From contig CM046303.1 in assembly GCA_025267735.1 (NCBI GenBank), positions 69,889,034 to 69,953,033 of the forward strand: a stretch of DNA of 64,000 bases, written 5' to 3'. Within the stretch, counting starts at the first letter, position 1, and each line of letters begins with the position of its first letter. Position numbers and translations under genes: made by a program. Shown here one piece after another: positions 21,316 through 33,088 of the stretch. This DNA comes from Mactra quadrangularis. Its lineage: Eukaryota; Mollusca; Bivalvia; Venerida; Mactridae. The notes under the pieces were generated by a model that was not told the origin of the DNA, made no database searches, and was given only the letters and a program-made list of their open reading frames with translations.

Positions 21316-24300
21316 ATGTCGATAAAGTATATATTTTTTATTTTATTTATCTTGTGCAATGTTCATAGGTCGAGTCATTCAGCAATGTTGGCTGTTACTG
21401 TTGGTGAAAAACTGCTTGATTTAGCTAGTCTAGGTTTCGACTTGTATCAAACATTCAATGAAGAGGACAACAATCAAGTTGACATTGATCAGTTAGTTGG
21501 AAAATTTGGCCAACTTCTGGATGAATCAACGAATACAATAATCACTCAACATTGGCTTGGATCAAAAATCGAAAACATCGATGACGCTGTAAAAGATCTC
21601 CACAGCTCAACGATAGATCTTGAAAGTTTATTGAGGAAAAATGGTCATGATGATCTGACACAATATGAAAAAAGGTTCAAGTTAAACTACTTAAATCAAG
21701 GAGTCACAGAACATATAAGATTTCTTCAAATTCTGCTAACTTATACTGTGCCTGGTACGTCAGGTAACATATTGGATTTGTACACAGAATACAATAGATG
21801 TAACATGTCTGCACTTTATGAATTTGAACAGTTTTATTATGATATAATATCTACTGGAATAGCTGTAGACATCATGTATAATCAACTGGAGTTTAATTTT
21901 ACTGCCAACGCAACTATTGAAGAGTGGATTAAACCAGTCAAGATAATGAATGCTACCTTTATGTCATACGAGAACAAATGCAAGCGTCAATACAATACCC
22001 TTGTTCAAGACGACATTAGTGGTACCAGTGATGGTCTAGAACTTAATAAAACTTTAAATGAAAGATATCCGTGGATGATGCACGATATATATGACTTTAA
22101 ACAGTTCGGAACATTTCAATTCCAGTATTACTACAGTAAAGATGGACATATCATGATGACAAAACGGCCTGATGGTGGAACCCGTTTGGTTATATCAATT
22201 GATAGAACAACATTGGATAGCTATAGACCGGACCCACACGTTGATAAAGAATTGTTACGATCCAGTATTGACACAAAATACGACACTGCTGCAGCTAAAC
22301 ATGTCGGTGAAAAGACATCAAATATCGTTGCGGATAAGGGGCTTTACTTTGCTGCGGGTATTACCTATTTCAACAATGATGACGAGTTTGCTGCTGATAG
22401 AATAATACTTGATAGTGGTAAGCATCTGTTTTTTCAAGGTTAATCGGTTTTTTTCATAATGGTAAAAACTAAAATTATAGCTAAATTATTTCTAGCCGCC
22501 AACAAATACTATTTATACGACACGCCCGTTGTTTTAGTCTTAAGAAAGACATAGTACCTCTTAATACATTCATGTGCTCGCCTATTTTAAATTAAAGTCG
22601 GATTTGCCCTGAATCGTTCTCATAGTAATGCGTTAGTTCAAATATTACTGATGAAACAAATGGATTGATTTAAAACAGTGAAACGCCAACATGTCATTAA
22701 GAATGCTGTGAAAAGAAACTAGAGTATGTATCTGCCGTTTAGAAATGCCGTGAAGTGATTACATTTATAATGTCTAAGTTATCCTAATGATAGCGTTCTC
22801 TTTCAGTACATCGCACTGTGACTACAATGATAATGTCCAAGTTATCAGAATGTAGCGTTCTCTCTGTCATTATCTTTGAATGTGAAAACATTCAACTTTT
22901 GAACACCATTTGAACACCAAAATGCAACAGATATTGAACGCATCCATTTGTTCAAAACATTTAAGACTTGGTGTTTAAAGATGAACGCCTTTAGAACACT
23001 GGTGTTCAGTAAGTGAACGGCATGTGTTAAATACTTGAGCGCTTAAAGTGTTCAGAAATGTAACGTTGGGGACGTTCAAATCTAATGAAACCGATATCGA
23101 ACACCTCGAACATGTTTAAAGGGTATGCGTATTATTTTGAACACTTCTTGAACATTTGATATTTCCAAATAGAACATAAAGGCGTTCAACTATTTAATGC
23201 GTTCAAACTGCAAGTGTTCAATAACAAGGGTTGTGGTCCATATATATGTATATTTTATTTATTTTTTCGTTTCTACTAGCAACTGATTGAAAGAATAAAC
23301 ACAAGATAACATAAAACACTTTATTCACTGATGTGGACTACATTAATACCAATATTAACTTCACTAAAATAATCATAAGTTTTATATAACAATTGTAGAC
23401 TAAACGCAACACTGCTTTAAATTAATTATTTTTCAAAAGTAAGTTATCCATGTTTTAAAATTTCCATGGTATACATTATAATAAGAGTGTGGCCAGATTT
23501 GAATTTTGCCTGATGACTTTTCACTTTAAAGATATAAACATATCTTGTATGTTAAAAACCACCTAAATATTTTGATACAATATAGTTAGAGCAGTGTTGC
23601 TATATCTGGACCTAAAATACATATAACTATAAAAGCCACTTTATCTAGACTATATAACTTGTACATAGGAGACAGGACTGCAAAATAAATTGAAACATTT
23701 TTACTGATACCATGTATATAGATGCATTTATATTGTATCAATTTATGGAAAAAAGTGACTATATTCATTTCAACGTATCATATCTTTTAACATTATTCAT
23801 TGCATTCCGATTGAAAGTTAATTGAAACCGAAAGTAGAATTGGAGAATTATTTACAAAAATGAGTTTTAATCCATACAGAAAAAGCTAAAATCAAATAAT
23901 GTTCTGAATAGAGGATTTTATACAGGTTTACTATAAAAATTAAAGGTACTGACACCTACAGTATTTAGTTTACAGAGTGACTATGATTACAATAAAAATG
24001 TCAGAGTGATCCGAATATAGCTTTTACATGTCAGAAAAATAATGTACGATGTTGAAAAATCTCATGTAGGCCTGGACATATCTAGATTTTACTTTCTTTA
24101 AAACTCCGTTTTAGTTATAAACATACCCAACTTTTAGACCCATCAAGATTTTCGCCTTATGATACAGCCATATAGCTCTGATTGTAGATACGTATGTTTT
24201 GCGATGATATAATCTACAAGCCGTGATCCTGTGTTGTGATTGATGAGATAAGATAAGGATCATAGGTCACGATTTCGAGTCATATCAGGAGATTAATTTA

Positions 24301-26529
24301 ATTCGTTGTAGACAAATGTTTTATATTGTCAATTGTGTAACAAGTGTTAATTAACAGATAAATGTTTCACATTTTTTAAGGTGACATTTTGTAGTCAGAT
24401 GAAACAAAATAGTGATTTAAAAAAAATTTGATGGTCAAATTATGTTAGAAATGAGAATTGTGTACTCATCAACCATTTTAATTTATTAATTGCCAATCCG
24501 TTAATATGGATATGCCTTATATTTATTGTTATAAAAGCTTTAGATTTAAATGAATAGTTTTGAAACAATATTCAAACCTCATCGTTATCGTTATTCTTTT
24601 GTTTCGTCTGCCACTTTATTTTACTTCGACTAAAATGCCCATAGATTTATTTGCATAAATGTTTATTCATTATAATATTTCACCTGTTTATGCAATCGTT
24701 CTACATTGATAAGGTATTAACGTTTTAATTAATATAATTGTGGAGTTAACTATAAACAATTGATGTCTTTCATTTATCCTTATGCCGCCAAAAAAGTAAT
24801 ATGTTAATGATACTGTTTTCAGTAGTACGTATAGTCGAGTAAATCTGAACAATAATTCCTTGAATAAATAGATAAATTAAATGTATGTATTTTCTAACCT
24901 GCCTAGAATCTTAACACTTTAATTATAATTATTTCAGAACCTTTATCACAACATCATTTGACAGATACAACTACATGTATATATACAAATAGTTATCAAT
25001 AAAACTGAGACAAGAAGGTAATCCTGTCATAAAAGTGTACCCGCTGTGCCTTGCTGTGCGCAGTGTATTATACAATCACACCAGGGGTCCATTAATTCGA
25101 TAGCACGCACTATAAACTTTAAAAAAAATACTTAAAAATGCAAAACTTGGAAAGAAGTGCAAATGGGACCAATACTTCATAAAAATAGTTTAAAGTCAAA
25201 AAGTGCTCCGAAAACTAGAAACATGCGACTTTACCACGTCATTTGCACAAATTTGATCAAATAACCGGAAAGGCTTTATTGTTCAACTTATATCAGCATG
25301 GGTATTTATTTCCCTTCTTTGTTTATAGTAACGTGAGTAATCAAATAAAAACTTAAATGGAACCAAAACTTTACAATTTTACCAAAAATTATAAACAATC
25401 AAATGAAAGAAGACAGTATAAACTTTTTTTGCATCATTTGCACAAAATTGATATCTTAAAGAAGTTTTCCCAATGCTTTTCTATTGAAAATCGAATATCG
25501 ACTTGGGATTATGTATGTGCATAAAAGTTGGACATGCAGACCAAAGTAGATCTAGGTGTTAGCCCTTTGTCTCACAAACATGCTGGCAATATTTAACAGT
25601 GTGTTCTATAATGGTTGTTCGAAACAACGTTAAAAGCAAAGTGAATTTAAAAGTATTTGCAAGAGCTTTAATTTGCTATAATTCTTGCTTAAAAGAGTGC
25701 TTTACGTATTAAAGATAACCAATACATTGTATACTTTTTGAAAATTATTCTAATTGTGATTTAACAGTTGTTTTGTAACAGGTAAAACATTTCATTAAAT
25801 GATGAATAATCCTCTTTCAAATTTTGTTTCAAAATATACATTTTAACATAACGCAAAACTTATAAAACATTATATCATGCAAAATTTTTGTACATGTACA
25901 TGTATAGTATAAGAAATTATTTGAAAATACTCGCCTTTTAGTATGCTTCTAATTTGTACGAAATTCAATACATATAACAATGTATTGGGCTTTCCGCATT
26001 GTGACACGCATAATAATTTGATAGTTTAAATTCAATCGCATTCTTACAATGATGAACACGATTGAAACTTATTTTCCTTGTGATTCATTTAGAATATAAA
26101 ATCTTATTCTTTAATCAACAATCACGTTAAAATTGAAGTCAGGGGAGATAAATCTTAAAACTAATTAATTCAGTAAATTCAATTTAACTTCCTTGACATT
26201 AACATTAAAAATGAAATTATTGTTTTATCTTTTTTATTTCAGAGTCACCGGTCAAGACAGTTTTTGTTGAAGATGTTTCCCTGACATATTGTCACAAAAC
26301 TGGCTTTGAGTGCACATTTGACGGTATCGATTTTTTGAATGTGATCGATGCAGAGAAAACAGTAACAGGGAGCATGAGAGTGTATTTTTATACAAGAAGT
26401 GAGACATTGAAAGACAACACACCCGTTACAGGCTCAGCACCTATGTTTGCCAGCAAATCTACCATATATGGAATGGTTTTATTTATGTCGATTGTTGCTT
26501 ATATGATACCAATAAAGAAACTTCTTTAA
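21316..26529 (+). CDS. Two-exon gene for a predicted secretory-pathway protein of unknown family (unit 2, intact)
   Basis: Exon 1 is 21316-22417, exon 2 is 26243-26529, and the intron (3,825 bp) starts GTAAGC and ends TTTCAG in phase 1. The product has 462 residues. I chose ATG 21316 because unit 3 starts at the same codon and what follows is a signal peptide: a hydrophobic core at residues 5-14 and a likely cut near residue 23. Residues about 25-225 look mainly helical with Cys162 and Cys222; 225-367 are mixed. Exon 2 gives Cys384 and Cys391, a 'PVTGSAPMF' block and a hydrophobic segment at about 440-458 ending in KKLL. N-glycosylation sequons lie at 163, 194, 198, 212 and 244. A GPI or type I membrane anchor is an inference. 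I do not recognise the family; the helical part loosely recalls rapunzel-like proteins, unverified. Confidence 0.8.
22885..23235. repeat. Cluster of about sixteen GTTC/GAAC words in the intron
   Basis: TTGAACAC, GTTCAAAT, GTGTTCA and CGAACA words recur in both orientations over 350 bp. The cluster is preserved in unit 3 (about 44385-44740). Confidence 0.7.
23406..23600. mobile_element. MITE with GCAACACTGCTCTAA ends (unit 2)
   Basis: The left end GCAACACTGCTTTAA and the right end TTAGAGCAGTGTTGC are inverted repeats. The same family occurs at 44930-45075 (orthologous site) and, in the opposite orientation, at 56589-56805, where TTAA flanks are intact. Confidence 0.75.
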
Positions 26530-27509
26530 TATTATACTATATACTTATTCTGAATCACAATATTCCGATTATTAATGAACACATGTATTATCATAATATG
26601 CTTTTTGTAACTTTATAGATATGTTTTAGTATGTTTATTTTATAGATAATATTAAGACTATTTTATTTTATCGGCAATTTGTCTAAGAGTTTTTGTTGAG
26701 AAGTGTGTATTGACTGCATGTTTAATTTATTTAATGTTCCGAGATGTATAAATATCATCTTTTAAAAACAGCATTACTAATACGGTGTTATACTTTCGAA
26801 GTGATCCGATGAACAGCACATAAAAGTTATCTTACTAGAATGATGTGAACGTTTAAATATCATGTGACTGTGTATAAAGTTTTTATCTGGCACAAAATTG
26901 AATAATATACAAACATTGAAATAAATACTTTTATTGTTTACCACTGTTTACATTACAAATTTTACATTGAGTAACTTTTCATATTCATTTCTAACATATT
27001 GCAAAGTTCATTTTACATTTGCGAATCAAGCCGGAGATTTTGACAAATTCCTTTAGATTTGTCAAAAAATGTAGATCGTCATAGAGGCTTTACTCTTTTA
27101 ATGTATTAAAAAGGCTGCAGCTTTATATAACGTCTTCAGTGACCGTATCATATATAATTTAAGAACTGGAATGTATTGCGTAAAACTTTTGTTATACATG
27201 TATGTAATTCCATATGTTTATTTCATTGGGAACAGGGAACAACATTGTTTATGCTACCTTTTTTTTTTGTTCTGTCGTGTATTTTATGTAATGTTATACA
27301 TGTATACATTTAAGTTAAAGTGATAATTTATAATGAACATTTGTTTAATTATATTTTATAACAATATTTATCTACTATTTGTCAGCCATATTAAAGTCTA
27401 GTTTAGATTCTTTGTCTGAGGTTTGATTAATTGACTAATAATGCTAAGATTTATCACTTTAATTACAGTTTTTTAGTTTATTATCATGTGTAAAGAATGT
27501 ATTGTTATT
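26530..27509. repeat. R1 block, unit 2, proximal part (3' flank of the gene)
   Basis: It is homologous to 47963-48497 plus 49933-50215 in unit 3 and in part to 7937-8203 and 10567-10690 in unit 1. It may include the 3' UTR; a candidate AATAAA lies near 26921. No coding frame. Confidence 0.7.
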
Positions 27510-27955
27510 TTACGGCGACCAGTGTACTTACCAAGCTTTGCTGATTTGTTTGTTTGTTTGTTGGATTTAACGCCGTAGCAACACAATAATAGGTCATATA
27601 TAACGGCGGTCAGTCAACCTACTCTCTCCTCCTGGAAAGGCTTAATCTCTGGATTTAGCTGTTAAACAACTACTAAGCACATAGTTTCGTCAGTGACTGA
27701 CAACTGCCCTACATAATTAAAAATCATTGGTAGGAGGGAGAATGGCCGTAGAAATAATTTCATGACCAAGCTCTACGAAAGTATGCACCGCCTGGGAATC
27801 GAACCCACGAATTCTCGATCAGTAGACTTGCGTGCTACCAACTGTGCTAGCCGGGCGGCTTAAGCTTTGCTAAACTCTTGTCTATAACCAGTACTTAGTT
27901 CTCATTCACCTTCCACGAGACCGGATACTTATCCATATTTCTTATTAGAATACTC
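27510..27955 (-). repeat. SINE family 2, 3' part, split by a SINE family 1 insertion
   Basis: 'tttacggcgaccagtgtacttaccaagctt' followed, after the inserted SINE, by 'cttgtctataaccagtactt' and 'ccacgagaccgg' matches the body of the SINE at 34921-35178 in the same orientation. The same fragment without interruption is at 50216-50336 in unit 3. Confidence 0.7.
27543..27861 (-). repeat. SINE family 1 with 10-bp target duplication, unit 2 only
   Basis: On the minus strand the tRNA-like head (GCCGCCCGGCTAGCACAG...) and box B GGTTCGATTCCC are followed by the full body and a CAAACAAACAAA tail. AAGCTTTGCT flanks both sides (27533-27542 and 27862-27871). The unit 3 site is empty. Confidence 0.9.
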
Positions 27956-28815
27956 ATTGATGGATCATATGAACAAGTATCTAGTAGTATCTGTATATCG
28001 GAATGATTATGGAATTTGAGTATTGCACATTGAATGTAAACATCTTACATTTCATAGTAAACACTTATTCTATGAGAACAAACAATGTAAATGAAGGGTG
28101 CTTCCACTTAAATATCAATTATACAATTCATTAATAAGTATAGATTCGTCCTCTCAAACTTCTCAGTGGTTTAAAAATACATAATCTTAACAATTAGTTT
28201 ATACTTAAAATAATGTTATACATGTTTACACAAATGTCGTATAAATAGACAACATTTCATTCAGAATACAGCAGTATACATGTATATGTTCAATATTTAA
28301 TCAAAAACTCTTACTTTTGTTTTGGTTTATATTTTTGCACATGTATTATGATGAGTGTTTTTTATGTTTCTTTTTTTCTATCCATATACATGATTTATAC
28401 ATATGTGATTTATATCTTTTTTCAAAACAGTTCGTATTCTTTTTCTTTCTGTATGTTTGCTTTGTATTTAAATTGTTTGTATTATAATATGCTCACTGGC
28501 TTTGTGGAAATAAAATTATACATAATAAACATTGTTGTCGATTTTTAAAAGAAGGGTCAAACCGCTCCGGAATGGATCTTAAAACTATTAAACATTTAAC
28601 ATATTATCACAAAATTGTTCATTTAGTGTGACACATCTTTGAACCACTTAAATTGTCGTTTATAGAAAAAATTAATGTTATAAAATAATTTACATGTATG
28701 TATGTTACACGCATTTTGTAAAATGTCTTGGAATCTTAAGCACTCTATAAATTGCCTGTTTTCTTGAGGCACTTGTAAAATGACCAAGATTTCTATACAT
28801 TTTACAAAATGCCTA
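27956..28815. repeat. R1 block, unit 2, distal part with empty mariner site
   Basis: It aligns with 50337-52278 except for a missing stretch of about 200 bp near 28116 and the missing mariner. The TA at 28612-28613 ('aacaTAttatcac') is the unoccupied target of the mariner found in units 1 and 3. Confidence 0.8.
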
Positions 28816-29444
28816 AAATTAACACAGTACAAATTGCTTATATTAGTAGATTACAATATTTCAATTTAATGATTCACTGCTTTTCGATGCATATTGTGCT
28901 TGAATAAGATCATATGATCATTGTTGTTGACATTAAAATTAAATATTGAATTCTGAACCAATTTCATAGAAAACCAAAGGCAACAAAATCATTGAATAAT
29001 AAATAAACATGCAAAATAGCGATTGTTTTTACATTTGCAGCACATTTTGACTATATCTGCTTCAGGATTTAAGAACGGACAGCATATTATGTATGTCAAG
29101 TCTCCATTGATCTTTTCTACACTGCCTTTCAATATATTTAGATTACACAGTTTATCAGGCACAATGCCACTATCAAAATATTAAAAGGCCAATTTCAGTT
29201 TGCGACAACTATGGCAATGCAGTATTTGTTTGTTTATAGATGATAGTGTCTTTTACTTTTTATTGCTAGTGTTCCGTTACAGTACATTTTAACAGAAAAT
29301 TTATTACATGATAGAGGATTGGTGTCTGTAGATGTCATGGTTTCAGATGAATACATTCCTTTATATGACTTAATGTATAACTAATTTACCCGAAAGACAA
29401 AACAATATAATTGATCCAATTTTCATAAAGTGGTCTTTCTTTTT
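28816..29444. other. No feature recognised
   Basis: AT-rich, no supportable frame or repeat structure. Confidence 0.35.
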
Positions 29445-29610
29445 GGTTGAGTTTAATACCGTAACATCACATTGTATTGGTCATATAAAGGCTGTCATTC
29501 AACCTAATCACTGTTTTTAGAAATGCTTATTGTCTCTGGATGTGACTGTTACTTTCTTATACGCATACTTTCGTCAGTGACAAATAACTCTTACATGATT
29601 TATAATTATT
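29445..29610 (-). repeat. SINE family 1, degenerate 3' fragment
   Basis: 'gagtttaataccgtaacatcac', 'aggctgtcattcaacctaat' and 'catactttcgtcagtgac' match the 3' half of the SINE on the minus strand. The tRNA-like head is missing. Confidence 0.65.
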
Positions 29611-29784
29611 GTAGTCTAATTTGCATGTTATAAAAGTACCCCACTTTCATAAGAAACTGATATTTTGAAGAACTTGACCCCTACAAAGAAAACCCGCTTA
29701 AGAGTTATTATAATCCCAAGGCGATTATATTCTATAGTCGTTTAGATAGTATTACTATTATTAGATTGGTAATAAAGATTGTGT

Positions 29785-31440
29785 CTTCGTTAAGTGGATT
29801 TAAATAAAAGTTTGTCCTGACAGGCAATGACTGACTCAAGCAAGCTGATGCATTGATCACGTGGACTTTTTCTAGTTAATTTCTCAAAGTAAGGATAATC
29901 AAATATAGTAATATAGTTGAGAAACATACACTTTCTTATACAATGGTTGGCTTCACAAAGCAATAATAAATGTATCACAATATCGTCCGTTATAATTGAA
30001 CATTTTGGGCATATTTGAGTCACAGGTGACAGACTCAATTTTTCCTCATTATAGTGTATATAGAGAAAAGGTCTCTAACGCCTGTTCAACGGTTGTAGTT
30101 AGACATAGAACGATTTTTAAGGCTTTTTTGGGATATTTTGGGACCATTTCATCAATTTTTGATCGTTTTTCTTCAAATAAAAAGTTTTTTTGTGCAAAAT
30201 AATCCTTTCTAGAGCTGATAGTGAAAATGATTTGACGATCGAGTCGTGTTTGTGAGCTTGGTGACGAGTTGAAAACTACAACCGTTGAACAGGCGTTAGA
30301 GACCTTTTCTCTATTATACTATAATAAGGAAAAATTGAGTCTGTCACCTGTGATTTGAGTTTATGATTTAGAAACAAGTTTACTCATTATTTTAAAATAC
30401 TATCCTTTTACACATGTCAGTATAGTAGAAATTGCCTTTTGAAATGTTCCATAAAATACAAGACGTCTTTGTACAAAGGATATCCCACAAAATTGAGGAA
30501 CAGTCACTTTCCATGAGTCTACATCCTCTCTCAATATGGTCAGCTTCAAGAACACACTGTTTAATAGTCTTTTTTCTATGAATACTTAGACGGAAAAGTA
30601 CTATTTTGTATATTTGTTGTAAGAACAGTATTCAAGTCATAGTTTTGTAATGATGTTAAAATGTCAGGTAAGTAACCGAAACAGTTTGAATCAAACTTCA
30701 TGAAAGCATGCGTCTATGGTTAAATAATCGTTTTGCAAGATAATTATTTGACAGTCTGCATAATTGCCTTAAGAACTGAAGTTTTTTATATTCTAGTCAT
30801 TTAGATAATAGCTAAAGAATAGTAATTACTAGAATTAACCGGCAGTGATTGCATTATATTTATACAATATCTTAGCGATATTTTGAGCTTAAGCATATCC
30901 ATATTAAAAGTGTTGAACCACAGCTCATAGCCGTACAAACTCTTTGGTATCACTATGGAGTTATAAAATGTCTTTAATGATATTGGGTTCAAGTCACCCG
31001 AGTGTATACCACTATTACATATGCTTAGAAAATATTTTCGTAATTTATTGCATGCATCATCAAGACATAAACATAGGATCACGTACAGATTAATAGTTGT
31101 TATTAAAACACATGACTGAACATTCTTCAGGATTATATTAATATCTCCATTTACCAGTATAGCTGTTGCAAATACGAAGCATTTATTTCAAACCTTCCAC
31201 AGAATATGATACTAACACCATATCATCCGCCATTGTTAAAGAATACATACATATTCCATGCCCACTGTCTCTTCTTTGTATAAGTCCATTTATATTTACT
31301 AAGTATAATAGATAGGAACTTTTACCCCCTTGACTAGTCCCTTGCTGAATACTAAACCATCTAGATTTAACTCCTTGGTATTTCACACAACTTGTATTTT
31401 GTGATATAACGATAAAAATGCATTATATGAAAGTGCGTCA
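29785..31440 (-). pseudogene. Degenerate non-LTR retrotransposon (RT to C-terminal Cys-His region)
   Basis: Reading the minus strand, broken frames give RT pieces in the expected order. The first (31386-31183) has 'SRWFSIQQGTSQGG', a QG-type RT motif, and 'ADDMVLVSYSVEGL', the catalytic ADD region. The next (31082-30801) has 'FYNSIVIPKSLYGYELW', the RT thumb/connection region. The last (30038-29790) has 'CPKC' and 'HLLLLC', the terminal zinc-knuckle-like motif. Stop codons and frameshifts are numerous. A MITE has inserted at 30021-30352 just upstream of the Cys-His motif. The clade is uncertain. Confidence 0.75.
30021..30352. mobile_element. MITE with 80-bp TIRs and perfect 8-bp target duplication
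   Basis: The left arm 30021-30100 and right arm 30274-30352 are almost perfect reverse complements, beginning CACAGGTGACAGACTCAATT. ATTTGAGT flanks both ends (30013-30020 and 30353-30360). An 8-bp duplication suggests a hAT-like origin. It sits in the LINE remnant. Confidence 0.92.
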
Positions 31441-31618
31441 ATTTTACATTCCTTCAAAAGTTTATACATGAGGCCAGAGAGCCATACTATATAAAAGCTT
31501 TACGCCTATCAAGGAAGCAAACATAAACTTTCGACTTTTTTTCTTGCAAAGTATAGTACACATTCTCTAAAAACAAATGCCGCCATTATACAACCCGAAT
31601 TGTCCTGAAAGCTACCTT

Positions 31619-32031
31619 GCTAAGATCTTTTAAATAAAAAATTATCAATTGAAATACATGTATGGGGACACTGCGTTACAGGCGTATTTACAATAACTTA
31701 GTAAATCACTTATTTGTTGTTATTATTCCGCGTAAAAAAATAAGTGTTTTTACATCCATTAACAAGCATAATTAAACAAAATGGATGAAATATACATAAC
31801 ATTATTATTAACAAAATTTATCACACTTAAGCAACAGACTGCGCTGTTAGTGGTTAATTTGGTGACCATTGTGGATAACAGCAAGCTCCGTTTGCTTAAA
31901 ATATTTATATTGAGTAAATCACAGTAAGTGTATAAAATGCAATTCAAAACTCAGTTTGTTATAAATGGCCAGGACTTATAATTACTTACTGTCAATGATG
32001 CATAAGGAACAGGATCAAGGACTTATAAAAG
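31619..32031. repeat. R2 block fragment, unit 2
   Basis: It is homologous to about 13815-14230 and 60945-61360 ('tatcaattgaaatacatgta', 'cttatttgttgttattattc', 'aggaacaggatcaaggactt'). Only about 10 percent of R2 is left in this unit. Confidence 0.85.
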
Positions 32032-32394
32032 AGTATTGCGTAGAATACGAGACCGGGAACAGGACTATATGTAGTTCTTTCGACTTTTATATCGAGTAAA
32101 CTAAATCTGTTAAATCGGCCTACGACCTTATCATTCGGCGAATGCACAAGATGTTGGTGTCATTTGAAAGACCAAAGCCGCGGCTTTTTCTGACGTGCAT
32201 AAATCTGTGAAATAAAATTATTATTGATAGAAAAACTGGCCTCTGATGGAACTTGGTTGAAAAATTACCATGTTTGAGTAATATACCTTACATGTATATA
32301 TAGTGCTTTTGATTCGGGACCTTGCCGGTCGCCTGTGTTTCTCCCATTCTGACAATGAACATATCATTTCATTTTGAAATACTTTTTCTATTTT
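32032..32394. other. No feature recognised
   Basis: No coding frame or repeat structure that I can support. Confidence 0.3.
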
Positions 32395-32530
32395 CAATAT
32401 ATTTTGTTAAAACAAAACATTGTTTCGTTTTTACGAAATATTATTTTTTTTACGATTTCGTTTGAACGAAATAATATTTCGATTGAATGAAATAATATTT
32501 CGAAAAAAAAAACGAAATACATTATTTTTT
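32395..32530. repeat. Palindromic ATATTTCG/CGAAATAT cluster
   Basis: CGAAATAATATTTCG occurs once as a perfect palindrome and a near copy (TGAAATAATATTTCG) follows. Further TTTCGTTT and ACGAAAT words lie on both sides. Confidence 0.65.
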
Positions 32531-32785
32531 CGAAAAATAACGTAATTAATCTGAATTGTAAAGTAGAGAGAAAAAAGAAAATATTACCACACTCGTAGAA
32601 CATGCGTGTAAAATAAGCCACTTCAGGTTTAACACAGCAACTCTCTCTCTCTTCAGCAAAATTATAATTTGTGAGTGCATTCGAGCCAACAGTATGTCTG
32701 GTACATATGTATACATGTATTTATACATTCCAATATGTTTATTTGACTTCTCGCACCACAAGACATGCAAATAATTTCCTTTTCA

Positions 32786-33088
32786 ATTAAGTTTAATCTG
32801 TAGCGACGCATAGTATAAGTCATAACACGGCGGTCAGTTAACCTATTTACTGTCTATGAGAAGACTAAATTTCTGGATTTATCTGTGAGTCAGTAACTAA
32901 GCACATACTTCCGTCAGTGACTGACAACGGCCCTGTATGAATAAGATTCAGTTATAGAAGCAAAAATGTAGCAAAAATTACATCATAACCAAACTCGTCA
33001 AAAATATGTCTCCTGACTGATAATCTAACGCACGACTCCTCGATCAGTAAACATGCATACTAACGATTAGGCTAACCATGCGGAGAAG
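32786..33088 (-). repeat. SINE family 1, degenerate
   Basis: Minus-strand similarity over the whole length: tail side 'gtttaatctgtagcgacgc', body 'cttccgtcagtgactgacaa', head side 'ctcctcgatcagtaaacatg' and 'taggctaaccatgcgg'. Many substitutions show that it is an old copy. Confidence 0.75.

Larger units (their letters stand above)
22418..26242 (+). other. Intron of the unit 2 gene
   Basis: It is collinear with 43900-47681 in unit 3. It holds a cluster of GTTC/GAAC words, a MITE-like inverted repeat and short tandem similarity at 22755-22865 ('taatgtctaagttatc' / 'taatgtccaagttatc'). The rest shows nothing that I recognise. A short frame at about 25500-25710 corresponds to a longer open frame at 46939 in unit 3 but is broken here, so it is probably not coding. 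Confidence 0.75.
20290..28815. repeat. Unit 2 of the gene block: promoter region, gene and R1
   Basis: It is collinear with 41408-52278 from 'gacgatttgtatgtgttgcc' through the gene, its intron and the R1 block to 'tctatacattttacaaa'. Paralogy is obvious even in the intron, with long runs of near-identity, so the duplication is not ancient relative to local neutral change. Differences are single insertions or deletions listed separately. Confidence 0.9.

Noticed and set aside
22172..22405. Plus-strand second-frame ORFs at 22172 and 43654
   Set aside because: They overlap exon 1 of the tandem genes in another frame, and paralogue similarity explains their conservation.
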